A DNA stretch of 64,000 bases from Ferrovibrio sp036381655. Lineage in GTDB: Bacteria; Pseudomonadota; Alphaproteobacteria; Ferrovibrionales; Ferrovibrionaceae. The stretch spans positions 62,001-126,000 of the forward strand of contig NZ_DASVCJ010000076.1 of assembly GCF_036381655.1 (NCBI RefSeq). Direction: 5' to 3'. The number at the start of each line of letters is the position of its first letter. The first letter of the stretch is position 1. The notes beneath the pieces were generated by a model that saw only the letters and a list, made by a program, of their open reading frames with translations, was not told where the DNA came from and did not search any database. Below, one piece after another: positions 18,891-27,704 of this stretch. A program made the position numbers and the translations under genes.

Positions 18891-18934
18891 GGATAATGTA
18901 TATTATGGAAAATTATATTATCCGGATTTTCCGG
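18891..18934. promoter_or_regulatory. AT-rich palindromic region before the DUF6455 pair
   Basis: In an otherwise GC-rich interval (18761-19036), 18891-18923 has GGATAAT and ATTATCC as 7-bp inverted arms around a very AT-rich centre. It abuts CCGGA-TTT-TCCGG at 18922-18934. Read on the minus strand it lies after the PQQ dehydrogenase stop and about 130 bases before the first DUF6455 start. It could be a regulator site of Fur-like composition for the DUF6455 genes, or a terminator for the dehydrogenase. Which one is not settled. Confidence 0.4.
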
Positions 18935-19036
18935 GAAATTCTAAACAGGATCCGGTCAGAGGCTTCCTTCTCCGGTTACCGGCTGGCCGACGGCCGGCAA
19001 TGCCGCGGCTGCCCGTTCTCGTGGCCATCTTGTGCG

Positions 19037-21472
19037 TCAGCGCGCCGGCAGCGCGTAAGCGATCACGGCATCGCCGGCCTTGGTGCCGAGCGAGCCATGG
19101 CCGCCGGCAACCGCGACAACGAACTGCCGGCCGCTCTTTTCCGACCTGTAGGTCATTGGCGTCGCCTGCCCGCCGGCCGGCAGACGGCTCTGCCAGAGCT
19201 GCTGGCCGGTCGCGACGTCATAGGCGCGGATATAGTAATCCAAAGTCGAGGTCAGGAAGGCCACGCCGCCGGCAGTGATGACCGGACCGCCCAGGCTGGG
19301 CACGCCCATCTTGAACGGCAGCGGCACCGGCGCGCTGTCCCGGATCGTGCCGTTCTTGTGCATATAGACGATTTTCCCCTTTCTGAGGTCCATGCCGGCG
19401 ACGTAGCCCCAGGGCGGCGCCTGGCATGGCAGGCCGAGCGGCGACAGGAATGGCCGAAGGTCCGCGGCATAGGGCGCGCCATAATTCGGGTTGTTGCCGA
19501 TTTCCTGGCTGGGTGGTGCGGCTCGCGGCGACTGCACGTGGGCAGTAGGATCCTGCACGTCTTCGCTGTCCGATTTCGCCTGCGCCGTCTCCCGCGAGAT
19601 CAGCCGGTCGACGAATGCCATGTAATCGGGATTGGCAAAAGCAACCTGCCGCACCGGATCGACGGCAATGCCACCCCAGTCGAAAATTCCGAAATTGCCC
19701 GGGAACACCAGAGAACCTTGTATCGAAGGCGGCGTGAAGATGCCCTCATAACGCAGCGCACGGAATTTGATGCGGCAGACGAGTTGGTCGAACATCGTCA
19801 TGCCCCACATGTCGCTTTCCTTGATCGGATCTTTCGGCAGGAAGGTCAACGCGGAGAATGGCTGTGTCTTCGCTGTCCAATCCCCTTCGATGGCTCCCTG
19901 CGGCACCGGGCGTTCTTCGACCGGGATAATCGGTTTGCCAGTGCGCCGGTCGAGTACGTAGATGTCGCCGCGTTTGGTCGGCACGACCAGGGCAGGCACG
20001 GTTCCTTCAGGACGCTTCAGGTCGACCAGGCTGGGCTGCGAGCCGATATCCATGTCCCATAAATCGTGATGCACGGTCTGGAAGACCCAGCGCAGCTTTC
20101 CCGTAGCGATGTCGAGCGCAACGATGGAGCTGGAAAAGCGCTCGACGGTTTCCGTCCGGTTGGCTCCCCACTGGTCAGGCGTCTGATTGCCCATGGGAAT
20201 GTAGATGAGCCCCAGCGCCTCGTCGGCGCTGGCGACGCTCCAGCTATTCGGCGAGGTCCAGGTGTAATGCTCGCCCTCGCCGATCGGCTCCGTCTGTTCC
20301 GGATTGCCGGAATCCCAGTTCCAGACCAGACGGCCGGTATTGACGTCATATGCACGGATGACCCCGGACGGTTCGCGCACATTGACGTTGTCGCTGACAT
20401 TTCCCGCGACGATCACGAGGTCACGCGTCGCCACCGGCGGGGACGTCGAATAATAGTAGCCGGGCTGCTTCTCCGGCATGCCGGGCCAGAGGTCAACGGT
20501 GCCGTTATCGCCAAAGCCGGAGCAAGGCTTTCCCGTTTTGGGATCGAGCGCAATCAATCTGGCATCGGCGGTCGGCAGGAAAAGCCGTTCCGGGCAATCG
20601 CCGGAAGAGCGGCCTCCCTGCTCCGCCGCGGTATGATAGGAAACCCCCCGGCAGGTCAGATGCTGCAGGCTTCTCGACTGGTCGAGCTTGGGATCGTAGC
20701 GCCAGCGCTCCTGACCGCTTTCCGCATCGAGTGCGATCACGAAGTCATGCGGCGTGCAAAGATACAGCGTGTCGCCGATTTTGAGCGGCGTGACCTCATA
20801 GGTGGTTTCGACGGGGTCGGTTGGCTGCCTGATGTCGCCGGTATGGAAATCCCAGGCGACCGTCAGGCTGTTTACATTACCCGGGGTGATCTGCGTCAAG
20901 GGCGAATAGCGGTCTCCATAGGACGAGCGGCCATAGGCCCGCCAGTCGCCGTCCGGGACGCCGGCGTAATTCGCCTGGGTTTCTGTCACAGGGGACATCG
21001 CAAGCTGTCCCTCGCGGTCATGGCTTGGCGTCACCATGGCAATAACCCCGACGACGGCGGCGATGGTCAGAGCGACCGCAAGGGGCAGTCCGGCGCCACG
21101 CCATGCGGCCGGCGACGCGCCGCTCTCCCCGCGAATCTGGAAGCCGTGCGTGATCCACGGCATCAGCAGATACAATCCGATGATGAAGATGATGTCGCCG
21201 CGCGCCGCCAGGGGCCACCAATCGAAACCGATCTCGGCAATGGCCCAGATGATCGAGCCCAGCACCACCAATGCATAGAGCCACAATGCGAGTGTCCGAC
21301 GCAGGATCAGCAACATGCCGGTCAGCACCAGACCGAGTGCAGTCAGCACGTAATACCACGATCCGCCCAGCGTAATGAGGCGGACGCCGCCAATTCCTAA
21401 AATCAGACCCAGCAGCAGAATCACGCCACCCGATATCCACATCACCAGGCGCAGATTGGTCGAATTCTGCAT
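19037..21472 (-). CDS. Membrane-bound PQQ-dependent dehydrogenase, glucose/quinate/shikimate type
   Basis: An 811-residue quinoprotein. Five membrane helices lie in the first ~147 residues, then a periplasmic eight-bladed PQQ propeller (about 165-811). Asp470 in VHHDLWDMD and Lys500 in VPTKRGDIYVLD match the catalytic Asp466 and the PQQ-binding Lys493 of E. coli glucose dehydrogenase. It oxidises a sugar or cyclic polyol in the periplasm and passes electrons to ubiquinone. Glucose versus quinate/shikimate cannot be decided from sequence alone. No PQQ synthesis genes are in the window. It lies downstream of the DUF1513 gene with a 116-bp gap. Confidence 0.93.
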   Translation of the reverse strand: MQNSTNLRLVMWISGGVILLLGLILGIGGVRLITLGGSWYYVLTALGLVLTGMLLILRRTLALWLYALVVLGSIIWAIAEIGFDWWPLAARGDIIFIIGLYLLMPWITHGFQIRGESGASPAAWRGAGLPLAVALTIAAVVGVIAMVTPSHDREGQLAMSPVTETQANYAGVPDGDWRAYGRSSYGDRYSPLTQITPGNVNSLTVAWDFHTGDIRQPTDPVETTYEVTPLKIGDTLYLCTPHDFVIALDAESGQERWRYDPKLDQSRSLQHLTCRGVSYHTAAEQGGRSSGDCPERLFLPTADARLIALDPKTGKPCSGFGDNGTVDLWPGMPEKQPGYYYSTSPPVATRDLVIVAGNVSDNVNVREPSGVIRAYDVNTGRLVWNWDSGNPEQTEPIGEGEHYTWTSPNSWSVASADEALGLIYIPMGNQTPDQWGANRTETVERFSSSIVALDIATGKLRWVFQTVHHDLWDMDIGSQPSLVDLKRPEGTVPALVVPTKRGDIYVLDRRTGKPIIPVEERPVPQGAIEGDWTAKTQPFSALTFLPKDPIKESDMWGMTMFDQLVCRIKFRALRYEGIFTPPSIQGSLVFPGNFGIFDWGGIAVDPVRQVAFANPDYMAFVDRLISRETAQAKSDSEDVQDPTAHVQSPRAAPPSQEIGNNPNYGAPYAADLRPFLSPLGLPCQAPPWGYVAGMDLRKGKIVYMHKNGTIRDSAPVPLPFKMGVPSLGGPVITAGGVAFLTSTLDYYIRAYDVATGQQLWQSRLPAGGQATPMTYRSEKSGRQFVVAVAGGHGSLGTKAGDAVIAYALPAR

Positions 21473-21588
21473 GAGCCCTCCGAAGCGGTCGGTCGTAACC
21501 GAGATCGATCACGTCCATAAGCTCCGAAGGCGGAATTCTGTTCCTTTTTGCCCGATTCCGATGCGAGGCGGCCGATGAATCCCGCAAT

Positions 21589-22713
21589 CTAGACGCGGAT
21601 CGGCATCATGTGATTGTCCCACCGACGCTTTGCGTTTTCGGTCGGCAGCATTGTGAGTTCACGCTTTTGTTCGCGGAAGATATGGCCTTGTCCGTTCGAC
21701 ATCATGAAGCCGCCGCTTTCCCAATCCGCTGCGACACCGCAAACATCATCGATCATGTGCTCGGCCAGCAGGCGCTCGTCATCGAGATTCCAGACCAGGA
21801 CCTGATTGCCGCGCGGGCTGGTTACCGCGAGGAGCTTGCCTTCGCGATCCATGGCGGCGCTGCCGCAATACTGGCGCAGCGCCGTCCATTTGCGCTCTGG
21901 CAAGGACAGAAAGCGCATGGGCGACCGCCCAGCTTGAGGTCCGTCATGCAGGGCGACGAGCGGCACCGGGTCCCCTTTCGGCCCCTCATACTGCATCGCG
22001 ATGGCGACCCGGCCGCGCCGGTCGCCGGCCAGATGACGGAGGCTGAGCTGATGCAGTTCCCGCGGCGGGCGGATTTGTGCGGTCAGGCGGCCATCCCGGC
22101 TGTCGATATAGACCAGGGAAGGATCCATATCGGGGATGTTCAGCTTCAGGCGCGGCGTATCGGCCAGAACCAGAATGCCGCCATTGGCGACGATCAGATG
22201 CCGCCCATCGGCAGCCAGCAGAATCTCATGCGGATCGAAGCCGCGGGTCGGCCACTCGCCGACGCGTCGGAAACCATCCTCCGCCGCGTAGACGCCGATC
22301 ACGCCATCGCCCGTCGAGCCGATGGTTTCCGTCGCGAATAGGCGCTTGCCATCTGCCGAATAGGTACCGTGACCGCAGAAACTGCGATCCTCCATGGCGT
22401 CGATCCGATGCTGCAGCTTGCCATTGCGCGGATCGAAGATCAGGGCGCAACTGCCGGGCCGGCGCGTGAAGGCGACGGCTTGGCGATTGTCGGCGCGCCT
22501 GGCGAAGCTATGCCCCCGTTGCGGCAGCGGCAGGCTGAAATGCACCCGCCCCGCGCTGTCGAACCCCGCGATACCGAAATCAATGTCTTCGGCAAAGGCA
22601 TTGAGGAAAAGGTCGTTGCCCTGGGAGGCACGGGCCAGCAGGGGCAATAGGAGGCCCCCCCCCAGAATGCCGAGCGCCGCGCGGCGCGATATGTCAGTCG
22701 CCATCGAGCGCAT
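21589..22713 (-). CDS. DUF1513 family periplasmic protein with Tat signal
   Basis: 374 residues. The N-terminus has a twin-arginine signal (DISRRAALGILGGGLLLPL). The rest looks like a beta-propeller (repeated blades such as HGTYSADGKRLFATE, GFDPHEILLAADGRHLIVANGG). DUF1513 proteins usually close imelysin/dihaem oxidoreductase clusters linked to iron supply; their reaction is unknown. The ATG at 22713 has AGGA just upstream and overlaps the imelysin gene by 20 bp. The signal means export through the Tat system, whose genes lie at 45-47 kb. Confidence 0.85.
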   Translation of the reverse strand: MRSMATDISRRAALGILGGGLLLPLLARASQGNDLFLNAFAEDIDFGIAGFDSAGRVHFSLPLPQRGHSFARRADNRQAVAFTRRPGSCALIFDPRNGKLQHRIDAMEDRSFCGHGTYSADGKRLFATETIGSTGDGVIGVYAAEDGFRRVGEWPTRGFDPHEILLAADGRHLIVANGGILVLADTPRLKLNIPDMDPSLVYIDSRDGRLTAQIRPPRELHQLSLRHLAGDRRGRVAIAMQYEGPKGDPVPLVALHDGPQAGRSPMRFLSLPERKWTALRQYCGSAAMDREGKLLAVTSPRGNQVLVWNLDDERLLAEHMIDDVCGVAADWESGGFMMSNGQGHIFREQKRELTMLPTENAKRRWDNHMMPIRV

Positions 22714-23767
22714 TGAATCCTACCGGAATGTCCAGCTCTGCCGGCAGGAGATGCAGCAGAATCTTTTTCAAGGCCACGATGGAGCGTGCGAGCTTTTCCA
22801 CCGCCGGACGCGCCTTCCCGTCCTGAACCGCATTCTCGAGAGGCAATGTGATTTCATTTGCCGCCGCGATCGCTTCGTCGAAGGATGCGCGGATACCCTC
22901 GGCGGTCCCCTTGTCGGGCATGGCGGGGGCGAAGGCAGTCAGATACAGGTTCCGTGCTGCTTCGAGATTGAGCTGGAGGTTGCGCAGCGAACGCAGGCTG
23001 CGCCAGGATTCGGCCAGATGTGGCCGCGCCTCTTGCGCCGAACCTCCGAGCGGCCGCGCGAGCTTATGATCGGCAGCCAGCTCGACGGCGAAATAAAGGC
23101 TCTTGAACAGATCGACATTCGCTTCCCGCGGATCACGATAGGGCGTGCCATTCGGCTGCGTCATCCGCGTGGCAAAGGCTGACGCTCCGTCGCGCCATTC
23201 ATGATCGATCTGCGTCGCCATTGCGGCGAGATTCCCGGCGATCGCTTGCAGATACTGGCAGCGGAAGACAGCCTCTACGCTTTTAGCCGTCAATTTTTCT
23301 GCTTGATCGGTGAAGACCAGCCGCTCCAAAGCTGGCAGGCCCTGCAACGCGACGCTGGCATGGGCGAACTTCTCGGGCACCAATGCGGCAGCATCCCTCT
23401 TGGCCAGCAAGGCCGCCATCTGTTTGCCGATGATATTGCGCGGATCGGGCCAGAAGGCGAAGCGGTCGGCGCGGGAGGCGTTGGCGGCCGGGCCGAAGCG
23501 GACATGCTGAATGTTCTGCCAGGCGTCCTCCACCTCATTATAGGTCTTGCGGACGGCATCCAATTTGTCCACTGCCGGCGCCGCGCAGAACGTCTTCGCT
23601 GCGGCATCGAGTTTGCCCGTGGCGACCGCAAGCTGGCCGTAGCGCGGCAGGATATGCTGCTGCACCGCCCGTTCGTTGATGCCGGCATAGACGCTGTCCG
23701 GCACGGCATGGGCCGGATCCGCGCAGGCCAGAATGGCAAAGACCGCCAGCCAGGTGAGTCTTTTCAT
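22694..23767 (-). CDS. Imelysin family protein (second copy)
   Basis: 357 residues with a Sec signal peptide (MKRLTWLAVFAILACADPAHA). Two helical-bundle imelysin repeats follow. The family GxHxxE block is altered here, with WPDPRNIIGKQ and LQGLPALERLVF in the corresponding area. Imelysin-like proteins are periplasmic or surface proteins, often iron-regulated and related to EfeO-type iron handling. It differs clearly from the longer imelysin two genes upstream, which keeps the GYHAIEFLLWG block. The pair flanks the dihaem oxidoreductase. Confidence 0.85.
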   Translation of the reverse strand: MKRLTWLAVFAILACADPAHAVPDSVYAGINERAVQQHILPRYGQLAVATGKLDAAAKTFCAAPAVDKLDAVRKTYNEVEDAWQNIQHVRFGPAANASRADRFAFWPDPRNIIGKQMAALLAKRDAAALVPEKFAHASVALQGLPALERLVFTDQAEKLTAKSVEAVFRCQYLQAIAGNLAAMATQIDHEWRDGASAFATRMTQPNGTPYRDPREANVDLFKSLYFAVELAADHKLARPLGGSAQEARPHLAESWRSLRSLRNLQLNLEAARNLYLTAFAPAMPDKGTAEGIRASFDEAIAAANEITLPLENAVQDGKARPAVEKLARSIVALKKILLHLLPAELDIPVGFNALDGD

Positions 23768-23779
23768 GGCAAATCCCCG

Positions 23780-25246
23780 TTACAACGACCGTATGAAAGC
23801 CAGAAGATCGGCACGGTCCTGCTTTGTCATATGCATCACCTTCCGCTTGGCCGTCTCGGCTTCGCCGCCATGCCAGAGGATGGCTTCCAATATCCCGCGC
23901 GCCCTGCCGTCATGCAGCAGCAAGTCGTGGCCGCTGACGGTCTCCGTCAGACCTATGCCCCAGAGCGGCTGGGTGCGCCACTGGCGGCCATTGGCAAGCC
24001 CTTCCGGTCGGCCATCGGCAAGCTCGTCGCCCATATCATGCAGCAGGAGGTCGGTATAGGGCCGAATCTTCTGCGGCGCCTGTTCCGGCAGGGCTGGATC
24101 GCCGCCGGTCGTAAATGACGGCCGATGGCAGCTGGCACAGCCCGCATCGGCAAAGAGCCGTTTGCCGTGCAATACCGCCGGTCCGTCGGCTTGCCGCCGG
24201 GCCGGCACGGCAAGATTGCGCGCGAAGAAAACGACGAGGTCAAACATCGTCTTGGTGACTTCCACCTTTTCGGATGGATCATCGCCGGTCGGCGCGGACA
24301 GGCAGGCCGGTTCGTCCGGTGTGCAGTCGCCATGCGACGCTGCGATCAAATGCGTCGACAGGCCCAGATCCTTGGCAAAGGCGCTGGCCGTCTGATCGGC
24401 GATGGTGGCCGTGCCGGCTTTCCAGCCGAACCGTCCAAGCATCGCCTTGCCCCGCTCCCGGCTCCATACCCTGTTCGCCCTACCTGCAATGCCGTCGCCA
24501 TCGAGGTCCTCCGGATCGGCCAGCTTGAGAATCTCAGCCTCCGGGATCAGCTCCAGCAGGCCGAGGCCGATCATAGGCGGTGCCACGCGCGGCGAGACCA
24601 TGGTGTGGGGCCGCATCGCGCCGTAGTTCAGGTCGGTGACGTGATATTGCGGCCGGCGCAGCGAAACGATCTCGCCGTCAGCCAGGGAGACCGGCATCTC
24701 GGCATAATCGATATGCAGTTGTCCTTCGGCCAGCAGCCCCTGCACCGAGAAGGTCTGTAACTGCATGCCATAGGTCGGCTCGGGAATGACCGCCGCTTCA
24801 AGGCGCCGCAGCAGGTCTGCCTGGTCAGCATTTTGCGGCGGGACGCTCAGCCGCAAAACCAGCGAGATAGGCTGTTCCCCCGCCGCCGGCGGATGGCCGC
24901 GGCCATTCCTGATATGGCAGGATTGGCAGCTTCGCGCATTGTAGAATGGCCCGAGCCCGTCGGACGAGGTGGTCGAACTCGGCGCAGAAGCCCAGAGTCT
25001 GCGAAAGATCGCGTCGCCGAGGCGGAAATCGAGCCGACGGTCGAAGGCCATATTGGCCGAAGGATACTTGAAGGCGGATATGTCGATCGGCTGACGGCTG
25101 GTGCTGGCGCCGCCCGGCAAATCCTCGCCGGCCTCGTATCCCGGCGGTCGGATCTGGTCGGCCGCAGATGCGGTCGTAGCTGCCGTCGCGAGCGAGGCGG
25201 CAGCAATAGCAAAACACAACCAGTGAAGAGGCGAACAACGCGCCAT
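23780..25246 (-). CDS. Di-haem oxidoreductase family protein (thiol oxidoreductase type)
   Basis: 488 residues from the ATG at 25246. A signal peptide ends near TTASAADQ. Two c-type haem motifs are visible: CQSCH in the N-terminal third and CASCH in the last third. The C-terminal part WGIGLTETVSGHDLLLHDGRARGILEAILWHGGEAE is typical of the COG3488 family. It is periplasmic and presumably transfers electrons. In imelysin clusters it is thought to support iron redox handling, but the reaction is not established. Confidence 0.88.
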   Translation of the reverse strand: MARCSPLHWLCFAIAAASLATAATTASAADQIRPPGYEAGEDLPGGASTSRQPIDISAFKYPSANMAFDRRLDFRLGDAIFRRLWASAPSSTTSSDGLGPFYNARSCQSCHIRNGRGHPPAAGEQPISLVLRLSVPPQNADQADLLRRLEAAVIPEPTYGMQLQTFSVQGLLAEGQLHIDYAEMPVSLADGEIVSLRRPQYHVTDLNYGAMRPHTMVSPRVAPPMIGLGLLELIPEAEILKLADPEDLDGDGIAGRANRVWSRERGKAMLGRFGWKAGTATIADQTASAFAKDLGLSTHLIAASHGDCTPDEPACLSAPTGDDPSEKVEVTKTMFDLVVFFARNLAVPARRQADGPAVLHGKRLFADAGCASCHRPSFTTGGDPALPEQAPQKIRPYTDLLLHDMGDELADGRPEGLANGRQWRTQPLWGIGLTETVSGHDLLLHDGRARGILEAILWHGGEAETAKRKVMHMTKQDRADLLAFIRSL

Positions 25247-25267
25247 CAACCCGCACCGAAGAGATGG

Positions 25268-25290
25268 CCGGGCCCGGCATGCGGGCCCGG
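25268..25290 (-). terminator. Very stable hairpin between imelysin and di-haem genes
   Basis: CCGGGCCCG, 5-base loop, CGGGCCCGG: a perfect 9-bp all-GC stem just after the first imelysin stop (25299) and 22 bases before the di-haem gene start. No U-tract follows on the minus strand. It may act as an attenuator or RNA-processing stop, giving more of the first product than of the later genes. Confidence 0.5.
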
Positions 25291-25298
25291 GTTATCCA

Positions 25299-26591
25299 CT
25301 ATTTCTTGCCGACCCTTTCGGGGGCGTCGAGGCTGTCCGATCCCTCGAAGCTGACCGCATTCAGTTTCAGTGCGGCAACGATGCGCTCCAGGGTCTTGGT
25401 CTGGTCGGTCAGGCGGTCCACGGCGGCTTGCACCACCGCGTTGCCTTCCGGGTTATCCGGCCCGATCATCTGATCGTAGGCTTCCTTGCCTTCGCCGCGC
25501 TGCTTCAACGCGGTCATGGCATCCAGTGTAGCCTTCAGCTTGGCCTTCATCTCCGCATCGAGATCAGGGGAGTTGCCGCGCACGACATCGGACAGGCTCG
25601 GACCTTTCACGATCTTGCCATTGGTCCGCTTGTATTCACCGGTATAAACGGCAACCATGCCGACCACGTCGTTGTAATGCGAATTGAAGGTGTTGTCGGA
25701 GAAGCAGTCCTGCTCTTCTTCCGGATCATGCAGCATCAGGCCGAGCTTCATGCGCTCGCCGGCCAACTCGCCGTAGGATAGGCTGCCGAGGCCGGTCAGC
25801 ATGCCGCTGATGGCGCCATCCAGCCCCTTCTCTGCCAGCGCTTTGCGCGCCGAGCCATCCTTGTGCCACTGCTTGGTCATCCATGAGAGATCGTCGATCA
25901 GGAGCTGCGTCGCTGCCGAAAGGTACTGGGCGCGGCGGTCGCAATTGCCATGGGTGCAGCCGTCCTTGGCGTAGTCGGTCCATGGCCGGTTGCCGGCGCC
26001 CGGGCCGGTGCCGTTCAGATCCTGGCCCCAGAGCAGGAATTCGATGGCGTGATAGCCGGTGGCGACATTCGCTTCGACACCGCCCGCCTCATGCAGCTTG
26101 CGCAGCAATTTCCAGTCGATCTTCTCGGCATGGATCACCTTGCCGCCGAACTTGACCTGCTTGTTGGCGATGACGTTAGCCGTATACAGGGGATTCTCAT
26201 CGGATTCTTCGCCGTACTTGCTGGTATCGACATAATCGATGAGGCCCTCATCGAGCGGCCAGGCGTTCACGCGGCCTTCCCAGTCGTCGACGATGGCGTT
26301 GCCGAAGCGGAACACTTCACTCTGTTGATATGGCACGCGCGCCGCGATCCAGGCGCTGCGGGCGGCTTGCATCGTCGCCTCGGAGGGATGCTCGACCAGC
26401 GCGTTGACGGCCGTCTGTAATTTGCGTGCGCCCTGCAGGGCATCGCCATACACGGCTTCGGCGATATTGGCGTAGGTGTCGATTGCAGCCTGTTTGGCCG
26501 CATCGCTTGTTTCGGCACTCGCAGGTCCGGAAAGCAGCCCGACCGCAACGGTCAGCGCTGCGCAAACAGGGAAATATTTCTTATAATGCAA
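25299..26591 (-). CDS. Imelysin family protein (first copy)
   Basis: 430 residues when started at the TTG at 26591, which has GGAG eight bases upstream and gives a clean signal peptide (MHYKKYFPVCAALTVAV, cut after GPASA). An upstream start at 26714 would place the signal internally. The imelysin core keeps GYHAIEFLLWGQDLNGTGPG, the GxHxxE block of the family. It is likely an iron-regulated periplasmic or outer-membrane protein and the first gene of the imelysin/di-haem/imelysin/DUF1513 cluster. A Fur-like sequence lies about 46 bases upstream. Confidence 0.9.
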   Translation of the reverse strand: MHYKKYFPVCAALTVAVGLLSGPASAETSDAAKQAAIDTYANIAEAVYGDALQGARKLQTAVNALVEHPSEATMQAARSAWIAARVPYQQSEVFRFGNAIVDDWEGRVNAWPLDEGLIDYVDTSKYGEESDENPLYTANVIANKQVKFGGKVIHAEKIDWKLLRKLHEAGGVEANVATGYHAIEFLLWGQDLNGTGPGAGNRPWTDYAKDGCTHGNCDRRAQYLSAATQLLIDDLSWMTKQWHKDGSARKALAEKGLDGAISGMLTGLGSLSYGELAGERMKLGLMLHDPEEEQDCFSDNTFNSHYNDVVGMVAVYTGEYKRTNGKIVKGPSLSDVVRGNSPDLDAEMKAKLKATLDAMTALKQRGEGKEAYDQMIGPDNPEGNAVVQAAVDRLTDQTKTLERIVAALKLNAVSFEGSDSLDAPERVGKK

Positions 26592-26636
26592 GATATTGCT
26601 CCGTTCTTCCGCCGCTGGCCCGGCAGTCGGGTTAGG

Positions 26637-26660
26637 GCAAATGCTATTAATAATGAGAAC
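26637..26660 (-). promoter_or_regulatory. Fur-box-like AT-rich site before the imelysin cluster
   Basis: On the plus strand 26637-26660 reads GCAAATGCTATTAATAATGA plus GAAC, an AT-rich island in GC-rich DNA that resembles Fur/Irr-type sites (GCAAATGATAAT-like start, ATAATGAGAA end). It lies 46 bases upstream of the TTG start of the first imelysin. The cluster type is commonly iron-regulated. The match is by eye and imperfect. Confidence 0.45.
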
Positions 26661-26729
26661 CGGTCGCAAAATAAAGCCGGATCTGGGGAGAATCGAGCCG
26701 GCGTGGCGACGCATTTGGTCGCAGCCGGC

Positions 26730-27704
26730 TCAGTCCCAACCGAACCGTTGGCGCACTTCGGCTGCGATATGGTCCATGTCATCGAGCCGGCCGCTCTTCC
26801 ACTGCATCAGCCGGCCGTCGAACCACTGGATGAGGCCTCGCTTGAGCAGGCTATCGAAGAACTGCTCGAACCGCTTTGAGCGGCCCGGCAGGCGGACGAC
26901 CATAACCGGCTTTCCGGTCGAGCAGGCCTCGGAAATCATGGAGACGGAATCGCAGGTCACAATGATCGCATCGGCCAGCCCGAGAAAGCCGAAATAGGGG
27001 TTGGGCCCCTTCCCGTCCCACAGCGCCGCCGGCAGGCTGGCCAGACCGCCGCGCAGGACGTTCATCTCAGCCTCGCCGGTCCGGCGCGAGGCGGTGACCA
27101 GAAAGCCGCAGCCAGACCGCTCTGCCATGTGACGGAGTTGCGAGACGAAGTCGCGCATCCATTCTTCGTCGAGTGCGAAGTAACGGTTATTTCCGCCGAT
27201 CAGGACCGCGACGCGCGGATTTGGCAGCCGGGCATATTCCTGGCGGATCGCTTCCGCGCCGCTTTCCAGCTTCAATCGCGTCACCCGATGCAGCGCGGCG
27301 TGGGAAACGATGACGTTGTCGCCACGGACACGATCATGCTCCGGCACGATCAGCAGGTCCCAGTATTTCGGGGCAGCCTTCGGATCCTGGATATGGATGA
27401 TCGTGGTGCGTCCACGGCTCGCCCGCTTGATCGCCAGGGCCAGCAGCGCCGATTTCCGGCCGCAGGTGATCAGGACATCCGGCCAGGGCTCCTGCAACAG
27501 CGCCGCGCTGCCCGGCTTCAGCGCCTTCAGCGAGGCGAAAGCCGGGTGCATCGGCGCCCAGGTATAGGGCCAGCGGTATTCGACCTCGAAGCTTTGCGGC
27601 AGGCCGAAGCCGCCGCCGGCGAACAGCGCCTCGGCCAGGCCGAGGGCCTGGTTCAGCATGCCGACGGCGCCCTTCTGCGACACCGCCCAGATCGTTTTCA
27701 GCAT
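26730..27704 (-). CDS. ELM1/GtrOC1 family protein (mitochondrial fission ELM1-like)
   Basis: 324 residues of the ELM1 family (DUF1022), related to plant ELM1 and bacterial glycosyltransferase-like proteins. The order GAVGMLNQALGLAEAL, LITCGRKSALLALAIKRAS, HIQDPKAAPKYWDLLIVPEHDR, VLIGGNNRYF and VTCDSVSMISEACSTGKPVMV matches the family and looks like a GT-B fold with a C-terminal nucleotide-sugar site. Its substrate in bacteria is unknown. It overlaps the MBL hydrolase gene by 7 bp. Confidence 0.85.
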   Translation of the reverse strand: MLKTIWAVSQKGAVGMLNQALGLAEALFAGGGFGLPQSFEVEYRWPYTWAPMHPAFASLKALKPGSAALLQEPWPDVLITCGRKSALLALAIKRASRGRTTIIHIQDPKAAPKYWDLLIVPEHDRVRGDNVIVSHAALHRVTRLKLESGAEAIRQEYARLPNPRVAVLIGGNNRYFALDEEWMRDFVSQLRHMAERSGCGFLVTASRRTGEAEMNVLRGGLASLPAALWDGKGPNPYFGFLGLADAIIVTCDSVSMISEACSTGKPVMVVRLPGRSKRFEQFFDSLLKRGLIQWFDGRLMQWKSGRLDDMDHIAAEVRQRFGWD

